Source: Bacteriovoracaceae bacterium
GTDB taxonomy: Bacteria; Bdellovibrionota; Bacteriovoracia; Bacteriovoracales; Bacteriovoracaceae
Assembly (NCBI GenBank): GCA_021737405.1
Contig: JAIPEG010000024.1
Coordinates: 1-38,157 of the forward strand
Length of the DNA: 38,157 bases
Direction of reading: 5' to 3'
The position numbers were made by a program, and so were the translations under genes. The notes below the pieces were generated by a model. The model did no database searches and was not told the origin of the DNA. It saw only the letters and a program-made list of their open reading frames with translations. Positions within the stretch are counted from its first letter, which is position 1, and every line of letters begins with the position of its first letter. This document shows, piece after piece, positions 8,228 to 14,903 of the stretch.

Positions 8228-8262
8228 GCTTGATATGGGGTCGGGAAGGTTTTATATCAAGC
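8228..8262. repeat. Inverted repeat upstream of the serine hydrolase gene
   Basis: GCTTGATAT (8228-8236) and ATATCAAGC (8254-8262) are perfect 9-bp arms around a 17-base G-rich centre. It lies 22 bases ahead of the serine hydrolase ATG on the minus strand, so it is either a leader hairpin or a regulator site. Confidence 0.5.
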
Positions 8263-8379
8263 CTTGCTGTTGTGCGCAAGTGCGACCCTGAGCTTTGCGT
8301 AATAAATTCAAGCTTCTCGGCCATTTTGCTACCAAAAATACCACTTGTGGAGGGCCTAGGCCTATAAAGTCTTACATTA

Positions 8380-8575
8380 TTCGCTTATTGAAGCGAACGA
8401 CCGTTTGGATAGGTTGGCAATTAGCAAATTGGAGGCAACCCTAAGGGACAAGGCGAACTTTTGAAGACAAAGGCCTTACCTTTATTTGTGTTGCCGCACC
8501 GAGTAGGGTGAGTATTTCTCGCCAAAGATAGGTCTCTTTGTCAAAATGGGGGAATGAAAATTCCCCCATTTTTTT
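8380..8575 (+). ncRNA. Candidate structured RNA ending in terminator hairpin
   Basis: The gene-free stretch 8207-8553 holds nested pairings on the plus strand: TTCGCTT/AAGCGAA (8380-8386 with 8391-8397); TAGGTTG/CAACCCTA (8410-8416 with 8436-8443, one bulge) enclosing CAATT/AATTG (8418-8422 with 8427-8431); and GACAAAG/CTTTGTC (8466-8472 with 8536-8542) enclosing ACCT/AGGT and CACC/GGTG. It then runs straight into the terminator hairpin 8543-8575. I could not match it to 6S, tmRNA, RNase P, SRP, GEMM or other known riboswitch motifs. The 5' end is not defined; TATAAA at 8363-8368 is a possible -10. It could be a small RNA or the leader of the lipoprotein gene. Confidence 0.5.
8543..8575 (+). 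terminator. 13-bp GAAA-loop terminator covering a start codon
   Basis: AAAATGGGGGAAT (8543-8555) pairs perfectly with ATTCCCCCATTTT (8560-8572) across a GAAA tetraloop, followed by more T (T-run 8569-8575). The ATG of the lipoprotein gene (8554-8556) and its only G-rich ribosome-site-like sequence lie inside the stem and loop, and the downstream arm is its first codons. Confidence 0.75.
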
Positions 8576-8964
8576 ACCTTCTTTTATTTATGACTCTTAG
8601 CTGCTCTCAAGCTCCCAATTTGAAAAAAGAGAATCAAAGTTTTTATGAGTTGGCCCAAAGGGCTAAGACTTCAATGATTAAGCCAGAGTATAAACGCTGG
8701 TTAAAATCACAGCGGGAAGAGATAAAAACTCAGTTGGCGGCAATGGGTGGCCAAGAAGATCGAGAAGGTCGTGTGTTAAATCAGCATGAAGTGATGACTG
8801 AGAGTTCTGCAACAGTTGGTGGGCCCCAGGATATTCATGGTTTTAAAGCGGATCGAAGTCGTCAGAGCCTTAAGAGACTGGATAACCGCAAGAAAATGCT
8901 GGAGAAGCATCTCTTCTATATTAATAGCCAGCTCTCAGAGCTCGATTCAGCTCTAAAGTTTTAG
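8554..8964 (+). CDS. Small putative lipoprotein with helical C-terminus
   Basis: A 136-residue protein of unrecognised family. It begins with a hydrophobic signal ending in MTLSC (Cys17), an imperfect lipobox, followed by a charged, probably helical body (WLKSQREEIKTQLAAMG and later KRLDNRKKMLEKHLF) that may form a coiled coil. Its start codon is buried in a strong hairpin, so expression is expected to depend on opening that structure or on transcriptional read-through. Flagellin follows after 107 bp; a role at the cell surface or near the flagellum is only a guess from position. Confidence 0.65.
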   Translation: MKIPPFFYLLLFMTLSCSQAPNLKKENQSFYELAQRAKTSMIKPEYKRWLKSQREEIKTQLAAMGGQEDREGRVLNQHEVMTESSATVGGPQDIHGFKADRSRQSLKRLDNRKKMLEKHLFYINSQLSELDSALKF

Positions 8965-9071
8965 CGGCAAAAATTTCCTCTAGAAAGAAAATTCCTCTGA
9001 TCAGCATTCGGCTGACCACTTTAATCCGATAACGAATTGATGAGTTGCGCCCTTCCAAGGAGTAGGATCGC

Positions 9072-9896
9072 ATGCGTGTAAATACTAACGTGGTTGGGAT
9101 TAGTTCTCGATCCAAGTTAGAAAAAAACATTACTGATCTTGATCGGCAAAATAGAAGTTTGGCGACGGGGGATCGTATCTATAGGGCGGCCATTGATCCG
9201 GCGGGTCTCAGTATATCTGAAGGTATGCGCGCCCGTATTCGCTCTTCAAGTCAGGCCCAGAGAAATGCAACAGATAGTATTTCCCTTATTCAGGTCGCCG
9301 AAGGCTCCTTAAGCTCCGTTCAGTCTATGGCCTCAAGAATGAAGGAACTTGCCCTTCAAAGTGCCAACGACACTTTAGGAAACGAGGAACGAGGGCTTGT
9401 TGATAGTGAGTTTCAGCAAATGAAGCGTGAGATAAAGCGCATTATTTTAGCAAGTGAATTTAATGGACAAAAAATACTCGATCGAAATGCCGGTATCTAT
9501 GAATTCCAGGTTGGAATAAATAGTGATGGAGCAGGCGATCGCGTAAGTTATGACATGGGGAGTGTTCTAAGTTCGGCCGAAAAGGTGAGTCTTGGAAGTG
9601 CAAGTGTGCGCACGAAGGCTGGATCTCAAGCAAGTCTTTCCGAAATAGATCGTATGCTCACTGAGGTCAGTGGCGCTCGTGCTTTCTTAGGGGCCACGCA
9701 AACTCGAATGCAATCTACAATTCAGAATTTGTCCGTATCAAGAGAGAATACTGCAGTATCGAACTCAAGGATTAGAGACACAGATGTTGCTAAGGCCACT
9801 GCTGAGAGGGCCATTTCTTCAATAAAAACAAGTGCTTCTACCAATGTTGTGGCCCAGACAAATAAGCTACCAGAAGAAGTAAAAAGACTTTTGTGA
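9072..9896 (+). CDS. fliC: Flagellin, short form
   Basis: A 274-residue flagellin with the conserved N-terminal D0/D1 region (VNTNVVGIS, DPAGLSISEGMRARI, SLIQVAEGSL, FNGQKILDRN) and the C-terminal D1/D0 region (SRIRDTDVAKATAE and a final VAQTNKLPEEV). The variable middle is almost absent, so the filament subunit has only the core. The usual LSSG-RI signature is changed to LATGDRI. ATG follows AAGGAG (9057-9062). A TCCGATAA at 9025-9032 resembles a sigma-28 -10 but lacks a matching -35. No chaperone or cap gene is adjacent, so this is a stand-alone copy, perhaps one of several in the genome. Confidence 0.9.
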   Translation: MRVNTNVVGISSRSKLEKNITDLDRQNRSLATGDRIYRAAIDPAGLSISEGMRARIRSSSQAQRNATDSISLIQVAEGSLSSVQSMASRMKELALQSANDTLGNEERGLVDSEFQQMKREIKRIILASEFNGQKILDRNAGIYEFQVGINSDGAGDRVSYDMGSVLSSAEKVSLGSASVRTKAGSQASLSEIDRMLTEVSGARAFLGATQTRMQSTIQNLSVSRENTAVSNSRIRDTDVAKATAERAISSIKTSASTNVVAQTNKLPEEVKRLL

Positions 9897-9924
9897 TCTG
9901 TTAAAAAACTTTTAGAATATTGTT

Positions 9925-10392
9925 ATGTTTAAAAAGTTTTCTCTCATTTTCATTTTGATTCTTAGTGGTCGTATTTATGCAGATTTTGAATCTCTTTGCC
10001 ATGAATTTGGGGGCACTTTAAAAAAAGGCCATAAATGTCCCAACACTTCCTTTCCTCTCCTTACCCCAGTTTGTTTTTTTAAAAATGAATATGGTGAGGA
10101 ACATTTTACTGATGGCTGCACGGGCCCAAGTGGTGGACACAATGATTTATTTTTAAAAAGCTGCGTCAAGCACGACCTTTGTTATCATCATGAGCCTCTA
10201 AGTAGTGGTAAAACTCAAAAGCAATGTGACCTTGAATTTAAAGATAATATTCTAAGAGACTGCTTAGATGCCCCTGATCGCAGTAAATGTGAAAGATGGG
10301 CTAATGTCATGTACAAAAGCTTACGAGCTTTTGGAGGCTTAGCCTATCGTTGTGACAATGACTTTGTTAAAGATTACTACCAATATCTATAA
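9925..10392 (+). CDS. Secreted phospholipase A2-like protein
   Basis: A 155-residue exported protein: signal peptide 1-19 ending ADFES, then a small domain with ten cysteines (25, 38, 50, 65, 80, 86, 101, 113, 122, 143), suggesting five disulphides. The motif SCVKHDLCY (His83-Asp84) matches the phospholipase A2 catalytic HD dyad flanked by cysteines, and DGCTGPSGG just before it could be the calcium loop. It would hydrolyse phospholipids outside the cytoplasm, plausibly prey or host membranes. Ribosome site is weak. The next gene, an SGNH hydrolase, starts three bases after its stop, so both are likely co-transcribed. Lower GC than flanking genes hints at acquisition. Activity itself is inferred. 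Confidence 0.75.
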   Translation: MFKKFSLIFILILSGRIYADFESLCHEFGGTLKKGHKCPNTSFPLLTPVCFFKNEYGEEHFTDGCTGPSGGHNDLFLKSCVKHDLCYHHEPLSSGKTQKQCDLEFKDNILRDCLDAPDRSKCERWANVMYKSLRAFGGLAYRCDNDFVKDYYQYL

Positions 10393-10394
10393 TC

Positions 10395-12104
10395 GTGATA
10401 GTGGAAAAGTCAGACTCTGAGGTCGTAGAGTATAAAAATAATTTGGATAAGAGAAAAATTTTATACACCTCATATTTTTTGGGGATCGTACTTTTAGCTC
10501 TCATCTTAACAGAGCTTCTGTTTTACTCTCAAAATAATTTACTTCAAAATAACCAGTGGATCGGTGAAAAACGAATGCTTAAATTTTCGTTATTAGGGTC
10601 TGATGAGTTTTTATTATCTCGTTCAACGCTATCTAAAAACCAATTGGACCTATCTACTTTTTGGGGTTATCAAGCTGTTAAAAGTAAAAAAAAGTTTATT
10701 CCAAAAAGCGGCTCCTTTGATTTTCTAGTACCAAAGAATTCGTATTTAGATTTTCAATTTATTCTCAGTGAAAATAAGCGAATAGGAATAAGACTAAATA
10801 ACTTACGTTCAAAAAAGATTGTATCATTTATAAAATCAAGTAATGGCGAATTCTCAAATAAGTTATATCTTGAACACACATTGCCAGAAGGATGGTCAAA
10901 TTTACAATTTTTTATTGATCAAAAAAGTCTTAAGCTTTTCCTAAATAGTATTGAGATAACTAGGATAGCCTTAAATGAACCACTAGAAGCTTCTATCGGC
11001 TTCCATGCGGGCATTACAGGTGCAATTGTCGACAATATATTTGTGGAAGAAAAAAATGGAATGACTTTTAAAGAATCATTTCGTTTTAAGACTAAAGCAA
11101 GGCCTCAGGTTGTTTTCATCCATGGGATATTAATGTTTTTGCTAATCGAAATTCTCACTTTTTTATCAAGATTGATGATTAAAACAAAATCTAATTTCCG
11201 CATTAAAACTAGGCTTTTTTTTACGTACCAATTTATAATGGCCTCTTTTTTGCTTTTTCTATTTGATTTTTATTATTTGTCTTCCTTTCAACATTTTAAT
11301 TTATCTAAAGAAATTTTCACAAGAGAAAGTGCTGTGTTGAATAAAGGTGAATACTATCGATTTGATTTTTTTAGAAAATGGGCATTGGCATTAAGGGTAA
11401 TTGAAAAAGAAAAAAAGTTGTTAGAGTTAAATAACTACACAACAAATAGGATATGGAAAGGACCACTTTTATGTACGTCTAATCCTGTACGCTGTTTAAG
11501 CTATGGTCAAATAGATGAAGTAACTAACAAGTTCTCTGATTTTAGAAATTGTAATCGGATCATCTTTTTGGGTACATCGCAAACAGTAGGAGCAGGAGCT
11601 AGCGACATCGGTAAAACAATTTTTGCACAAGTTCATGAAAGTATTTCTAATCATCAACGTGAAAAGTGCTTAGTCTCTTTGAATTTGGCCATTTCTGGTT
11701 CTAATGCAGATGAATTATTTAAAAGATATAAGGATGCTTTTAAACTTTTTAGCGCCAATTTGATGGTGATTAATTTATCAAATAACGACGTACCAGATAA
11801 CTTTGGAAAAAAATTATCTTTAATTTTAGATTATAATAAAGGCCTGAATACAAAAAGTATCCTCGTTAAGGAGGCGAATTCAATTGATCATGATAATGTG
11901 AATTACTTAAGAGTAAAGCATGAAATTATGAATGAGGTTGGCCACAATTATAATGTGCCAATTCTTCCTTTTCATTCCGCTATGTCGAATCTACAAAATC
12001 AAGACTTGGGTATGATGTGGTGGGACTTTGTTCATTTAACTGACTTTGGTCAGAAGTTAGCCTCTGACTGGTTGAGTAAAGAGATTTTAAAAATAGGATT
12101 TTAG
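10395..12104 (+). CDS. Membrane-anchored SGNH/GDSL-like hydrolase
   Basis: A 569-residue protein. One membrane helix (about 23-44) leads to a beta-rich region (about 60-220) resembling a concanavalin/LamG-like fold, then two helices (about 238-260 and 276-294), then an SGNH hydrolase domain (about 385-569). Its blocks are FLGTSQTVGAG (nucleophile Ser395), AISGSN, LSNND and DFVHLTDFG (Asp544, His547). Probable ester or acyl hydrolase acting at the outer face of the inner membrane, for example on acylated glycans or lipids. Start is GTG 10395, three bases after the PLA2-like stop, with no clear Shine-Dalgarno; GTG 10401 is an alternative. Strongly AT-rich. Confidence 0.7.
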   Translation: MIVEKSDSEVVEYKNNLDKRKILYTSYFLGIVLLALILTELLFYSQNNLLQNNQWIGEKRMLKFSLLGSDEFLLSRSTLSKNQLDLSTFWGYQAVKSKKKFIPKSGSFDFLVPKNSYLDFQFILSENKRIGIRLNNLRSKKIVSFIKSSNGEFSNKLYLEHTLPEGWSNLQFFIDQKSLKLFLNSIEITRIALNEPLEASIGFHAGITGAIVDNIFVEEKNGMTFKESFRFKTKARPQVVFIHGILMFLLIEILTFLSRLMIKTKSNFRIKTRLFFTYQFIMASFLLFLFDFYYLSSFQHFNLSKEIFTRESAVLNKGEYYRFDFFRKWALALRVIEKEKKLLELNNYTTNRIWKGPLLCTSNPVRCLSYGQIDEVTNKFSDFRNCNRIIFLGTSQTVGAGASDIGKTIFAQVHESISNHQREKCLVSLNLAISGSNADELFKRYKDAFKLFSANLMVINLSNNDVPDNFGKKLSLILDYNKGLNTKSILVKEANSIDHDNVNYLRVKHEIMNEVGHNYNVPILPFHSAMSNLQNQDLGMMWWDFVHLTDFGQKLASDWLSKEILKIGF

Positions 12105-13897
12105 TAGTGAGCAGGGATTTTTACAATGAATGTCGTGCCCTGGCCTTCCTTAGATTCTACGGATATCTTTCCATTGTGAACACTAACAATATGCTTAACG
12201 ATGGCGAGCCCAAGGCCCGTTCCACCAGCTTCTCGAGAGCGGCCTGAATCAACCCGATAGAATCTCTCAAATAATCTTTCATGGTGTACCTTAGCAATAC
12301 CGTGACCAGTATCTCTTACTTTCAAGATATCCCATTTCTTATTTTCTGAAAGTTTCCACGTGATAAAAATTTCGCCGTCTTCAGGAGTATATTTAAAGGC
12401 ATTTTCTACTAGATTTGTGAGAACTTGATCCATAAAAGGAGGGTTAACCCAAATTTTTTCAATCTCATATTCGGCATGGACTTTAATGTTTTTTTGACGA
12501 TAACTCTGCTTTACGTTCATGAGAACATTTTCAGTTAGGTCTTGAGGATGAATGGACTCTTTCGTTATCTTCTGTTTAGATTCAATGACAGAGAGGTGCA
12601 AAATGTCATTGAAGAGAGTAGTGAGCCTATCAGCATTAGCTTCAAGTTTATCGAGAAAAGGCATCACGTTAACGTGATCTTCTGGACGGGTATCTTTGAT
12701 AACCTGAGTGAAGCCCTTTATTGCTGTCAAAGGTGTTCTAATCTCATGGCTTACGTTGGCCACAAAATCTTCTCTCATTTGATCAGCAAGTTTTCTCTCA
12801 GTCACATCATGAAAGACGCCTACTGCCCCAAAGATATCGCCTTTTTGATCAAAGAGAGGGTTTACCTTTACGTCAAAGAAGGAGTTTCTTTTTCCACCCT
12901 TTATTGGAAGCTCAACATTCCTTCTTTTGACTGGCTCTCCAGTGAGAAGGCAGTCATTAAAAAGGGACTGAAGCTCTAAGTCTCTAGTGATTTCCCAAAT
13001 CTTAAAATTAAGGATGTCCTTGTCTTTAATCGTCTTTGAAAGAAAGTTCTTCTTGAAATGATGATTGGCAAAGAGGATATCTTCATCAAGACCAATGGCA
13101 AGTATAGAGTCCGTGATGGATTCCATAACGGTTCCCATCTTTTCGTTTTCATTATAGAGCTGCTCAATGTAGCGCTCTAAACCTTGCTGGGCCTGATCTA
13201 GAGTTTTCTCGACGATTCCCCATTCATCATGGGAGGAAAGGCTAATCGCCGGAACTTGATCCTTTGTAACGCGCTTCATGCGATCGACCTTTTTAAGAAT
13301 TGAGCGCAAGGGAGAGGAGACTTGGAGGGATCCCCATAAACTCACCAGTGAGGTAAGAATTAAGAGCGGAAAGAGAAAAACAATAATAGAGCGATCAAGC
13401 TCCTTCATCGCGCGGTCAAGCTTGTGAAGGGGAACAGTTTGTCTAATAATGTAGCGCTCTTTAATTCCGCTGATAAGAGTATCAATACTGACAGCCCCAT
13501 AGATCATATTAGTGCCTGCTACTTGGTCAAAACGGATTTGACTTGAAAAGCCGAAGCGTAAGGCATCTTGAATTTCAGGGTAAATCAGTTGATCTTCCAT
13601 TAGTTCTGGCTTTAGGTAATTATCGCAAAGAACTAGGCCTTGGGTATTTATTAGAGTATAGCGAGTGGTCCAATTGAGCTTTAAACTTTGGCACCACTTA
13701 AGGGGAGAGATATTTTGAGTTTGAATGGAGTTTTTAATGAGAGTGAGAGACTCTTCAAGCTGCTCTTCAGCTTGAGTTGTAATATAAGTTTTTAGATAGT
13801 ACCTGGCCATCCAAGCCGTTGAGATGATGACCAAGGAAGATACAAGGATTTGCATAAGGGCAAGCTTTCGAAAAAAGCGCCAAGGCAGAGAGTCCAT
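12101..13897 (-). CDS. PhoR-like sensor histidine kinase
   Basis: A membrane sensor kinase with two transmembrane helices bounding a periplasmic sensor of about 130 residues, then a HAMP-like linker, a PAS domain, a HisKA domain with phospho-acceptor His in VSHEIRTPLTAIKGF, and a HATPase domain with N box (NLVENAFKYTP), DTGHGIA and GGTGLGLAI. It phosphorylates the regulator encoded just upstream. I prefer ATG 13897 (598 residues), 58 bases after the regulator stop; an in-frame TTG at 13984 would add 29 residues overlapping the regulator gene. Its stop overlaps the stop of the convergent SGNH gene (12101-12104). The input signal is not evident; phosphate is a family-based guess only. Confidence 0.9.
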   Translation of the reverse strand: MDSLPWRFFRKLALMQILVSSLVIISTAWMARYYLKTYITTQAEEQLEESLTLIKNSIQTQNISPLKWCQSLKLNWTTRYTLINTQGLVLCDNYLKPELMEDQLIYPEIQDALRFGFSSQIRFDQVAGTNMIYGAVSIDTLISGIKERYIIRQTVPLHKLDRAMKELDRSIIVFLFPLLILTSLVSLWGSLQVSSPLRSILKKVDRMKRVTKDQVPAISLSSHDEWGIVEKTLDQAQQGLERYIEQLYNENEKMGTVMESITDSILAIGLDEDILFANHHFKKNFLSKTIKDKDILNFKIWEITRDLELQSLFNDCLLTGEPVKRRNVELPIKGGKRNSFFDVKVNPLFDQKGDIFGAVGVFHDVTERKLADQMREDFVANVSHEIRTPLTAIKGFTQVIKDTRPEDHVNVMPFLDKLEANADRLTTLFNDILHLSVIESKQKITKESIHPQDLTENVLMNVKQSYRQKNIKVHAEYEIEKIWVNPPFMDQVLTNLVENAFKYTPEDGEIFITWKLSENKKWDILKVRDTGHGIAKVHHERLFERFYRVDSGRSREAGGTGLGLAIVKHIVSVHNGKISVESKEGQGTTFIVKIPAHY

Positions 13898-13955
13898 GAG
13901 CCTATTGAAGCTTGCACCAAGCTCTTCAGAGTTTTGTTCTCTTTTTATAAATCGA

Positions 13956-14663
13956 TTAAGACTCTGAGGCCACGCGATAACCAATACCTCTTATTGTTTC
14001 TACAAGTTTGGCATAATCTTGAAGCTTTTTTCTTAGGCCAAAGATATGCGTGTCAATGGTTCTATCCGTTACATGAACAGGTCCATCTTGAATATATTCA
14101 ACCAATTGATTTCTAGTAAGAACCTTTCCAGGTTGCTTAAGAAAGCAGACGAGTAGTTTGTACTCACTTAAAGTGAGGTCAAGTTCACGCTCTTCAATCC
14201 AGGCCTTACACTGATTGGTGTCGACTGTTAATTTATTGACTGTAAAAAGAGAGTTCTCCTTACCTTCTTCTGCAGATTGGAGAGTTTCTGCTCTTCTTAA
14301 TAAAGCACGCACGCGGGCCATAAGAATAGTCGTGTCAAAAGGCTTGGTTATATAATCGTCTGCACCTGCATCAAGACCATCAATGATATCTTGTGGTCTC
14401 GTCATTGCCGTTACCATTAAAATAGGACGACTCTTTGTTTTCTTAAACATGCGTAAGAACTTACAGATTTCAAGTCCTGAAGTGCCGGGAAGCATTCGGT
14501 CTAAAATATAAAGATCTATTTGATGGTCATTGTTTTGAATTTGCTCCAGGGCTTCGGCGCCGTCAGCTATTACTGTGACGTTATGACCTTTGTTTTTAAG
14601 TTGAAGGCTCAAAATATCAGAAATGTCTTTTTCATCTTCAACGATGAGAATATTGGCATTCAT
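13956..14663 (-). CDS. PhoB/OmpR-family response regulator
   Basis: A 235-residue regulator: receiver domain with acidic pocket VEDE, phospho-acceptor Asp55 (ILDRMLPG), and Lys107 (ITKPFD), followed by an OmpR-type winged-helix domain (LTLSEYKLLVCFL, VTDRTIDTHIFGLRKKL, IRGIGYRV). It controls transcription in partnership with the kinase encoded downstream. ATG 14663 is chosen because AGGAGAG lies seven bases ahead; an upstream in-frame TTG at 14678 has no such site. No direct repeats like a Pho box stand out in the upstream gap. Confidence 0.93.
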   Translation of the reverse strand: MNANILIVEDEKDISDILSLQLKNKGHNVTVIADGAEALEQIQNNDHQIDLYILDRMLPGTSGLEICKFLRMFKKTKSRPILMVTAMTRPQDIIDGLDAGADDYITKPFDTTILMARVRALLRRAETLQSAEEGKENSLFTVNKLTVDTNQCKAWIEERELDLTLSEYKLLVCFLKQPGKVLTRNQLVEYIQDGPVHVTDRTIDTHIFGLRKKLQDYAKLVETIRGIGYRVASES

Positions 14664-14795
14664 GCAATCTCTCCTCAAGTAAATAACCGATACCTTTTCT
14701 ATATCACTAAAATAGGCCCAAATGCCACTTCACTTACTTTAGGACTGGGGCAATTGTTACAATCTTGTTGATAATTTAACTTAAAGAGATGGTTT

Positions 14796-14850
14796 ATCCG
14801 TAAGGATGGCGCGTTGTGCCACGCGGATTTCCAAGGTAGCGTCCTTTTTT
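14796..14850 (+). ncRNA. Structured leader/terminator element before ggt
   Basis: ATCC-GTAA-GGAT (14796-14807) forms a GNRA-type tetraloop hairpin, immediately followed by CGCGT (14810-14814) pairing with ACGCG (14821-14825), and AAGG/CCTT around TAGCGT leading into a T6 run (14845-14850). GC-rich structure in an otherwise AT-rich gap suggests a leader attenuator or small RNA; it could be the terminator of an upstream transcript. No known riboswitch class recognised. Confidence 0.35.
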
Positions 14851-14903
14851 AAAGTCCGTTAATCTATGATTTTAAAAATATGAGTAAAAACTTGGAGTTA
14901 TCA

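Noticed and set aside
8207..8553. 6S RNA, tmRNA, RNase P, SRP or GEMM riboswitch
   Set aside because: None of the conserved sequence motifs of these RNAs could be found in the gap on either strand, so the RNA is left unclassified.
8953..9032. Sigma-28 promoter for flagellin
   Set aside because: A TAAAGTTT-like -35 near 8953-8960 and a TCCGATAA -10 at 9025-9032 are both good, but they are about 65 bases apart instead of 11, so they cannot form one promoter.
12542..12979. 145-codon open frame on the plus strand
   Set aside because: Opposite the histidine kinase domain; no domain of its own.
14880..14903. Extra eight residues at the Ggt N-terminus
   Set aside because: Starting at ATG 14880 has no ribosome site; GTG 14904 has TTGGAG in place and a cleaner lipoprotein signal. 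Not certain.
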